6,049 bases of DNA from an uncultured Succinatimonas sp. (GTDB lineage Bacteria; Pseudomonadota; Gammaproteobacteria; Enterobacterales; Succinivibrionaceae). The stretch covers positions 1-6,049 of the forward strand of contig CALBLB010000375.1 in assembly GCA_937896115.1 (NCBI GenBank). Direction: 5' to 3'. This document shows, in pieces, positions 1 through 4,393 of this stretch (position 1 is the first letter of the stretch; each line of letters begins with the position of its first letter). The notes beneath the pieces are model-generated. The model was not told the origin of the DNA. It saw only the letters and a list, made by a program, of their open reading frames with translations, and did no database searches. Both the position numbers and the translations under genes were made by a program.

Positions 1-64
1 GCACTAAATATAGGCACAGGCTATATGTTTACCCACACTTATGCCTGAAGCCTCAAAAATTATT

Positions 65-355
65 TTATTCGCCTAAAGAATTGATGGCATCCCATAAAGT
101 GGCATCAGGATTTGCTTTACAGAATGAACCTAACTTCGTACCCAGCTCTTCAATATAAGCGTCATCCATCACGGTATTGTCGGTAGCTGCAGAAAGATAA
201 CCGTCGATCCACATCAGCAATGAAGGCATAAAAGAACCGCTCTGCAAAAACTCAGAACATTTGATTTGAGCTACATCCTGATCTTCAGCCTGCACTGCCC
301 CGGCAGATAAAGTCATGAACAGAGCGGCTGTGACAGCAACAATAAATTTTTTCAT
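65..355 (-). CDS. HdeA/HdeB-like periplasmic acid-stress chaperone (copy 2 of a tandem pair)
   Basis: A 96-residue precursor. Residues 1-23 form a clean Sec signal peptide (MKKF start, hydrophobic core, VQA cleavage site before EDQD), leaving a mature protein of about 73 residues. Two cysteines, at 33 (IKCSEF) and 79 (SFCKANPD), are spaced like the disulfide pair of E. coli HdeA/HdeB; the DNTV segment and the C-x-x-NP motif resemble HdeB in particular. HdeA/HdeB proteins are small periplasmic chaperones that unfold at low pH and bind denatured proteins; that role is inferred here. The frame is open back to an ATG at 379 that overlaps the upstream stop (ATGA). The start at 355 is preferred because GGAG lies 7 nt before it and it gives a normal signal peptide, whereas the longer form adds MKQQRSFF. 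It lies 20 bp downstream of its paralogue, so the two are probably cotranscribed. HdeA versus HdeB cannot be settled by eye, so no symbol is given. Confidence 0.85.
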   Translation of the reverse strand: MKKFIVAVTAALFMTLSAGAVQAEDQDVAQIKCSEFLQSGSFMPSLLMWIDGYLSAATDNTVMDDAYIEELGTKLGSFCKANPDATLWDAINSLGE

Positions 356-362
356 AAAGAAA

Positions 363-366
363 CTCC
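363..366 (-). promoter_or_regulatory. Shine-Dalgarno site that sets the start of the second hde-like gene
   Basis: On the minus strand this reads GGAG, 7 nt before the ATG at 355. The competing ATG at 379, which overlaps the upstream stop codon, lies upstream of this site and cannot use it. This decides in favour of the shorter 96-residue protein. Confidence 0.7.
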
Positions 367-375
367 GTTGTTGTT

Positions 376-663
376 TCATTCCATTGCTTCGGCAGCTTCA
401 AGAATGGGGGTATCCGGATTTTGTGAACAATAAGAAGCCATATGCAGGCTCAATTTTTCCATCCACTCGTCACTTAACACCGTATTGTCACTTTTCTGAG
501 AAGCGTAACCGTCAAGCCACATAAGGATCATCCCCATGTGATCTTTATCCTGAATAAATTCGCTACATTTGATCTGTGCAATATCTTGTTCTTCGGCTTG
601 TACGACACTCATACCGCAAGACATTGCCGTGGCAAGAGCCGCAATCATTAAGATACGTTTCAT
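376..663 (-). CDS. HdeA/HdeB-like periplasmic acid-stress chaperone (copy 1 of a tandem pair)
   Basis: A 95-residue precursor with a signal peptide at residues 1-23 (MKRI start, cleavage after VQA, before EEQD). The mature part, about 72 residues, aligns without gaps to the neighbouring downstream copy over nearly its whole length; I counted 33 identities in 72 positions (about 46%), including IKCSEF, LMW-DGY, DNTV and the C-x-x-NPD motif. Cys33 and Cys79 are the expected disulfide pair of the HdeA/HdeB family; an additional Cys16 sits inside the signal peptide and would be removed. The frame extends upstream to an ATG at 720, but that extension (MHITALKIIFNKLSLRGID) is not a signal peptide and has no clear ribosome site. 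The ATG at 663 has GAGGG 6 nt upstream, so it is chosen. It is the promoter-proximal gene of the leftward pair, and the paired-paralogue arrangement recalls the hdeA-hdeB pair of enteric bacteria. Acid-protective chaperone function is inferred from the family. Confidence 0.85.
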   Translation of the reverse strand: MKRILMIAALATAMSCGMSVVQAEEQDIAQIKCSEFIQDKDHMGMILMWLDGYASQKSDNTVLSDEWMEKLSLHMASYCSQNPDTPILEAAEAME

Positions 664-669
664 ATCGAT

Positions 670-674
670 CCCTC
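670..674 (-). promoter_or_regulatory. Shine-Dalgarno site that sets the start of the first hde-like gene
   Basis: On the minus strand this reads GAGGG, 6 nt before the ATG at 663. It supports that start over the ATG at 720, which would add a 19-residue leader with no recognisable function. Confidence 0.7.
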
Positions 675-709
675 GAAGTGAAAGTTTATTGAAGATGATT
701 TTAAGAGCA

Positions 710-750
710 GTTATATGCACAAATTTACGTCATTTGACTTGTATTTGACA
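710..750 (-). promoter_or_regulatory. Candidate promoter/operator of the hde-like pair, with 11-bp-spaced TGTCA-like repeats
   Basis: Read on the minus strand, TGTCAAA (750-744) and AGTCAAA (739-733) are direct repeats 11 bp apart. A TATAAC hexamer at 715-710 could be a -10 element, with a 17-bp spacer to a poor -35 (GTCAAA, 738-733) that overlaps the second repeat. Direct repeats of one helical turn replacing a weak -35 are typical of OmpR/PhoB-family activated promoters, and the repeat resembles a PHO box. A third TGTCAAA lies further upstream at 777-771. The -10 match is moderate and AT-rich DNA gives chance matches, so this is a candidate only. Confidence 0.3.
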
Positions 751-1278
751 TTCACCGTCTCTGTAGCCAGTTTGACACTCTATATTTTCCAGAATAAGCA
801 ACTGGGTTCCAAGCACACTGACATTAATAGAATACCCTTGTTAACGAGCTGTTTTCAGCTATTAAAAATAATTTTTCATAATTTCGTGAATTACATCTCA
901 ATCTTTTGTTTATATAAAGTGAAAATAATTCGTTATCAATGATGTTCTTAGATATAAAAAGTACTTCTATTACCATCCCTATGTAAGGTGATGTACAATG
1001 CTTATATATTGATTAATAACGAAAATTTTTCTAGTTTTGGTATTTTGTTGAGTTTTATTTTATTTATTGAACGAATTTGGTGCATTTTATTTACCACTTA
1101 GTGTGCAAAAAGTGATCTTAAGTTCTTTTAAAACATGTAGAGTAAAAATTTTGGATATCTGACATTTACACATGACGTATAGACAAGATGCATATACAAT
1201 TACTCTAAATACCAGTTCGTTGTTTTATTTAATGAGTCTCAAAGGAGCTATGCACAAAGTCCCCGAAAATAAATAAAA

Positions 1279-1307
1279 TTCAAAAATTTTCCACAAAAAA
1301 TTATGAA
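1279..1307 (+). promoter_or_regulatory. Weak candidate sigma70 promoter for the rightward operon
   Basis: TTCAAA at 1279-1284 and TATGAA at 1302-1307 are separated by exactly 17 bp, each matching the -35 or -10 consensus at 4 of 6 positions. It lies about 95 bp before the first gene, so the transcript leader would include the inverted repeat at 1344-1366. In DNA this AT-rich such matches are expected by chance, so the call is tentative. Confidence 0.2.
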
Positions 1308-1343
1308 CTTGTTTGCAGATGGATTGCTGTTAATTGTTCTCTA

Positions 1344-1366
1344 ATATTCATTTTATCGATGAATAT
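1344..1366. repeat. Perfect 8-bp inverted repeat upstream of the lemA-like gene (operator or leader hairpin)
   Basis: ATATTCAT at 1344-1351 and its exact reverse complement ATGAATAT at 1359-1366 flank a 7-nt spacer (TTTATCG). It lies 37 bp before the start codon of the first gene of the rightward operon. As DNA it has the form of a dimeric regulator's binding site; as RNA it would be a weak AU-rich stem-loop. It is not followed by a T run, so it is not a rho-independent terminator for either direction. Its regulatory role is inference from position and symmetry. Confidence 0.45.
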
Positions 1367-1403
1367 CAAAAGTTAAAATAAAAAAAATTAAGAGGTAACT
1401 AAT

Positions 1404-1994
1404 ATGGTAGAAGTAAAACGACATACTGGAATTGTATTTGCTATTTTGTTAATAAGTCTTGGCATTTTTATTATTTTTTCATATAACAATTTGGTTACTT
1501 TGGACGAAAACACTACGGCAAAATGGTCAGACGTAGAGGTGCAATATCAACGCCGAGCTGATCTCATTCCCAATCTTGTCAATGTAGTTAAAGGTTATGC
1601 TTCACACGAAAAGGAAACCTTAGAAGAACTGACTAAACTTCGTGCAAAAACGTTTCAGGTATCACAAAACAGCATTCCGTCTGCAGATCAATTAAAACAG
1701 TTTGAAGATGCTCAGGTAGCAATAACGTCAGCTTTAACCAGATTGATAGCTGTAGCAGAAAATTACCCGGATCTAAAAGCCAACCAAAACTTTCTGGAAT
1801 TACAAGCACAACTTGAGGGTACTGAAAATCGTATCGCCGTTGCTCGCAAAGATTTTAATGATGCAGTCAAAGTATTCAATACTTCCATAAGAAGATTTCC
1901 CAACAATTGTTTGTCATCTTTATTGGGCTTTGAAAACAAGGCTTATTTACAATCACAAAATAATGCAGCCAATGCCCCACAGGTATCATTCTGA
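1404..1994 (+). CDS. LemA family membrane protein
   Basis: 196 residues, the usual LemA length. A single N-terminal membrane anchor spans about residues 9-27, directly followed by YNNLV. The rest is the helical, coiled-coil-like LemA domain with its hallmark segments: W41-S-D-V-E-V-Q-Y-Q-R-R-A-D-L-I-P-N-L-V (41-59), the YPDLKAN motif (121-127), the LEGTENRIAVAR segment (137-148), then FN--V--FNTSIRRFP (151-165) and a LLGFE element (173-177). LemA proteins sit in the cytoplasmic membrane with a short N-terminal tail and most of the protein outside; their biochemical role is not well defined, and the name comes from a Listeria antigen. AGAGG lies 8 nt before the ATG, supporting the start. It is the first gene of the rightward cluster, 10 bp before the TPM-domain gene, a common pairing. 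I give no symbol because the product is recognised at family level only. Confidence 0.93.
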   Translation: MVEVKRHTGIVFAILLISLGIFIIFSYNNLVTLDENTTAKWSDVEVQYQRRADLIPNLVNVVKGYASHEKETLEELTKLRAKTFQVSQNSIPSADQLKQFEDAQVAITSALTRLIAVAENYPDLKANQNFLELQAQLEGTENRIAVARKDFNDAVKVFNTSIRRFPNNCLSSLLGFENKAYLQSQNNAANAPQVSF

Positions 1995-2004
1995 GTTTTA
2001 AGGC

Positions 2005-2946
2005 ATGATTAAAGCAAGAATACTATTCAATTTTTTTATACAGATAAGCGCCTGCTTTTTTCTTTTGTCGGCGACAATGTCCTTTGCAAACGCAAATGCC
2101 GCCGAAAGTTATTCCGTAGATACAATCCCTAATCCAAGGCTTAAAGACATTAACCTGCACGTGAGCGATCCCGCCTCTTTACTGTCACCAAATACAGTAG
2201 ATTACATAAATTCGAAACTTTCATCTCTTGAACGAAAAACAGGGATACAAAGTGCTGTGCTCATGCTTCCTTCCATAGGGAGCAATGATCTTTTTGAATT
2301 TTCACAGGAACTGTTTCGTACGTGGGGTATTGGGAATAAAAAGCAAAATAACGGATTATTGATCGTATACGTGGATGACCAGCACTCAATACGCTTCCAT
2401 ACCGGATACGGTCTTGAAGGCTCGTTGCCTGATGCAATATGCAAACGCATCCAAATAAACGACATGATCCCTTTTTTCAAACAAGGTAACCAAGATGCCG
2501 CAATGAAAGCGGGAATTGATGCCGTTTGTCTGCGTTTGTCAGATGCGGATACATCGTCACAAAACGAATCAAAAGCTTTGTCCGGCGAAGAAAAAGAAGA
2601 CAGCGATGACGATTTTGAACTGACACTGTATGCCGTTGTCGGAACTATCGCTGTAATTTTGTTTGGTGCCGGCGGAGTAATCGTTTACAACATTTTTAGA
2701 AAGTGTCCTAACTGCGGAAAACGCGGAACATTGAAAACGATACAAGAACAAGAAGTGACAAAACACAACAGGGATTTTCTCTATGTCACCAAAAAATGTA
2801 CGCACTGCGGTTATGAAATCCTACTCAAATATGATGTAACCGGGCAAGATAACGATAGCGGCGGCTCCTCAGGCAATTCAGGATCGTCAGGCGGTGGATA
2901 CGGCGGCGGCAGCTCCGGCGGCGGCGGATCCAGTTCCCATTGGTAA
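2005..2946 (+). CDS. TPM-domain (YgcG-like) envelope protein with zinc ribbon and Gly/Ser-rich tail
   Basis: 313 residues. A signal sequence covers about 1-33 (probable cleavage after ANANAA). The TPM domain follows at about 41-175, with conserved landmarks: VSDPASLLS (53-61), the tryptophan motif W107-G-I-G, NNGLLIVYVDD (115-125) and the GYGLEGSLPDA helix start (134-144). An acidic stretch (194-205) precedes one transmembrane helix at about 205-231. Next comes a zinc ribbon with CPNC (234-237) and CTHC (265-268), then a Gly/Ser tail (285-313) ending SSSHW, as is usual in this family. The predicted topology puts TPM outside the membrane and the zinc ribbon and tail in the cytoplasm. TPM domains have been linked to photosystem II repair phosphatases in plants, but the role in bacteria is unsettled. 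The ribosome site is weak (AAGG only 1 nt from ATG; GAG 9 nt away), so coupling to lemA translation 10 bp upstream is likely. An ISAC sequence (14-17) resembles a lipobox, but the hydrophobic core continues past it. Confidence 0.9.
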   Translation: MIKARILFNFFIQISACFFLLSATMSFANANAAESYSVDTIPNPRLKDINLHVSDPASLLSPNTVDYINSKLSSLERKTGIQSAVLMLPSIGSNDLFEFSQELFRTWGIGNKKQNNGLLIVYVDDQHSIRFHTGYGLEGSLPDAICKRIQINDMIPFFKQGNQDAAMKAGIDAVCLRLSDADTSSQNESKALSGEEKEDSDDDFELTLYAVVGTIAVILFGAGGVIVYNIFRKCPNCGKRGTLKTIQEQEVTKHNRDFLYVTKKCTHCGYEILLKYDVTGQDNDSGGSSGNSGSSGGGYGGGSSGGGGSSSHW

Positions 2947-2976
2947 CAACAGTTAAGCAACGTGTAAGGTCATCCT

Positions 2977-4359
2977 ATGAAAGTTAGCAATAAGATTATT
3001 TTCCTTATTTTTGCATCGTTAGTTTCCCTGGCACACGCATCAGCAGATCAATCTGCTGCTTTATATGAAAAATATGAATACAGCCTGAAGCATGAAGATT
3101 TAAACGGAGCCTATGAAGCTTTAAATCAACGTCGTCGAATAGATGACAAAAACCTAAAATACATTTACGACGAGAGCGAATTCTTACTTCAATACTCAAA
3201 CGATCAAAGTTATACCCAAGAGCTTATTGAAAATGGATTAAACATTGCCAAAGACAGCGCCGATAAATACTGGATCCCGCGTTACCTTGAAATACTAGCA
3301 GGGCTTTTGTTACAAGAAGGAGATACACAGAAAGCTTACGAAACAGGGACAGAAGCCTATTCTTATTTTGCAGGTGAATCAAATAACGAAGAGCTTTCTG
3401 ATATATGCCAATTGCTAATAGGGATATGCACCTCTCTTGGAAAAAATGACGAAGCACTCAAATACGGCTTACAGGCTTTGAATATCCGTCGCTCCGTACT
3501 CGGCACAAACCATATCAAAACAGCAAGTACTTTGACCGCTTTAAGCATTGCATATCTTAATCAAAACGATTTTAAGCACGCACACGAAGTCTTGAGCGAG
3601 GGTGAGCAAATTTATACAAAACTTGGAATTGAAGACGAAACGCTCGTCAACAATCAGGGAGTGCTTGCTTTTGCTCAGCAAAGTTTTGATGACGCTTACG
3701 AATTATTCTCAAAGGCTCTTGATCTGACTGAAAATAAGTTCGGCAACAAACATAGCAAACTCATAGGGATCCTAAAAAGTTTAAGCGTAACGGCAGAAAA
3801 GCTTAACCGTTATGATGAAGCTGTCTCCTATATCAATGAAGCCTTTGATATTGCGTCCTCGATATATGGCTCTGAGCATCAAATATGTGCTCAATTGCTT
3901 TGCGAACAGGGATTATTAGCAAATCAAAGAAAGTTATACGGCACTGCTATGGATAAATTCTCCGAAGCCTTGAAGATTTACGACAAGCTTTTTGGAGAAA
4001 CCTCGCAGCCTTCGCAACAAACGCTAATATCCATGTACCGCTGTGCCTGTGACATTGTTGTTGCAAATGCGACAAAATACATACAAACAGCAAAAGACTT
4101 CATGTCAGACAAATATTTCACCCTAAAACATGAAGATAAAGATCCTTTGTATCTGCTCGCTTTCGGTCAATGGCATATGAACAATGCCGCATGCATTTTC
4201 GACTATATTCCCTCTGTCATAAATGATGACGTAAATATTTTATTAAGTGCTGACAAAACGTCTGTTCAGGAAATTAAAAGCTCAGATTTAAGCAATTTCA
4301 CCGTTTCAATTGTCAGAAACAAACAAATTCATGACGAATTACTAAATCTTCTGAAGTAA
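2977..4359 (+). CDS. Exported tetratricopeptide-repeat (TPR) protein, kinesin-light-chain-like repeats
   Basis: 460 residues. Signal peptide at about 1-21 (MKVSNK start, hydrophobic core, cleavage near AHA), so the product is probably periplasmic. TPR-like helical pairs occupy about 103-130, 142-172, 184-214, 222-252, 262-295 and 304-338. From residue 176 the repeats are about 42 residues long and joined by a G-x-x-H linker (G176-T-N-H, G217, G256-N-K-H, G298-S-E-H, G340), the pattern of kinesin-light-chain-type TPRs rather than the classical 34-residue form. The C-terminal 100 residues contain no obvious repeat and I do not recognise a domain there. TPR arrays bind peptides or assemble complexes; the natural partners here are the adjacent TPM protein or the C11 protease, but that is inference. 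AAGG lies 7 nt before the ATG. The gene sits 30 bp after the TPM gene and 34 bp before the protease gene, without a terminator. Confidence 0.85.
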   Translation: MKVSNKIIFLIFASLVSLAHASADQSAALYEKYEYSLKHEDLNGAYEALNQRRRIDDKNLKYIYDESEFLLQYSNDQSYTQELIENGLNIAKDSADKYWIPRYLEILAGLLLQEGDTQKAYETGTEAYSYFAGESNNEELSDICQLLIGICTSLGKNDEALKYGLQALNIRRSVLGTNHIKTASTLTALSIAYLNQNDFKHAHEVLSEGEQIYTKLGIEDETLVNNQGVLAFAQQSFDDAYELFSKALDLTENKFGNKHSKLIGILKSLSVTAEKLNRYDEAVSYINEAFDIASSIYGSEHQICAQLLCEQGLLANQRKLYGTAMDKFSEALKIYDKLFGETSQPSQQTLISMYRCACDIVVANATKYIQTAKDFMSDKYFTLKHEDKDPLYLLAFGQWHMNNAACIFDYIPSVINDDVNILLSADKTSVQEIKSSDLSNFTVSIVRNKQIHDELLNLLK

Positions 4360-4382
4360 TCTTTTTCTTGCAAGTTCACCTC

Positions 4383-4390
4383 AAGGAGGG
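4383..4390 (+). promoter_or_regulatory. Strong Shine-Dalgarno site for the C11 protease gene
   Basis: AAGGAGGG ends 3 nt before the ATG at 4394 (5 nt if measured from GGAG). It is the best anti-Shine-Dalgarno match in the window, which suggests the protease is efficiently translated relative to its operon partners and fixes its start codon. Confidence 0.75.
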
Positions 4391-4393
4391 CAT

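Larger units (their letters stand above)
721..1403. other. Long AT-rich intergenic region between divergent operons; no gene recognised
   Basis: About 680 bp with no convincing gene. By hand count, 961-1380 is about 27% GC (114 of 420), against roughly 40% or more in the coding lines I sampled. An open frame at 715-942 on the plus strand has no clear ribosome site and an AT-driven composition (rich in Phe, Ile, Leu, Lys, Asn, Tyr); I do not regard it as a gene. There are many short A and T runs and copies of TTTTATTT. The left end should contain the promoter of the hde-like pair and the right end that of the lemA-like operon. I find no tRNA, CRISPR array, insertion-sequence end or strong rho-independent terminator here. 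Confidence 0.6.

Noticed and set aside
17..47. CAGGC / GCCTG inverted repeat downstream of the hde-like pair, a possible terminator
   Set aside because: Only 5 base pairs around a loop of about 21 nt, and no T run directly after the stem in the minus-strand direction.
315..524. 69-codon plus-strand open frame across the junction of the two hde-like genes
   Set aside because: It is antisense to two well-supported genes with signal peptides and family motifs, and its own translation shows no recognisable features.
715..942. 75-codon open frame on the plus strand in the intergenic region
   Set aside because: It has no clear ribosome site, starts inside the likely promoter of the opposite hde-like pair, has an AT-driven amino acid composition and resembles no family I recognise.
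1241..1276. AAAGGAG followed by an ATG and an 8-residue frame (MHKVPENK), a possible leader peptide
   Set aside because: The spacing from GGAG to ATG is only 1 nt, the peptide has no run of regulatory codons, and there is no attenuator hairpin with a T run after it.
2202..3548. Several 61-92-codon minus-strand open frames opposite the TPM and TPR genes
   Set aside because: All are shadows of strongly supported plus-strand genes; none has a recognisable domain.
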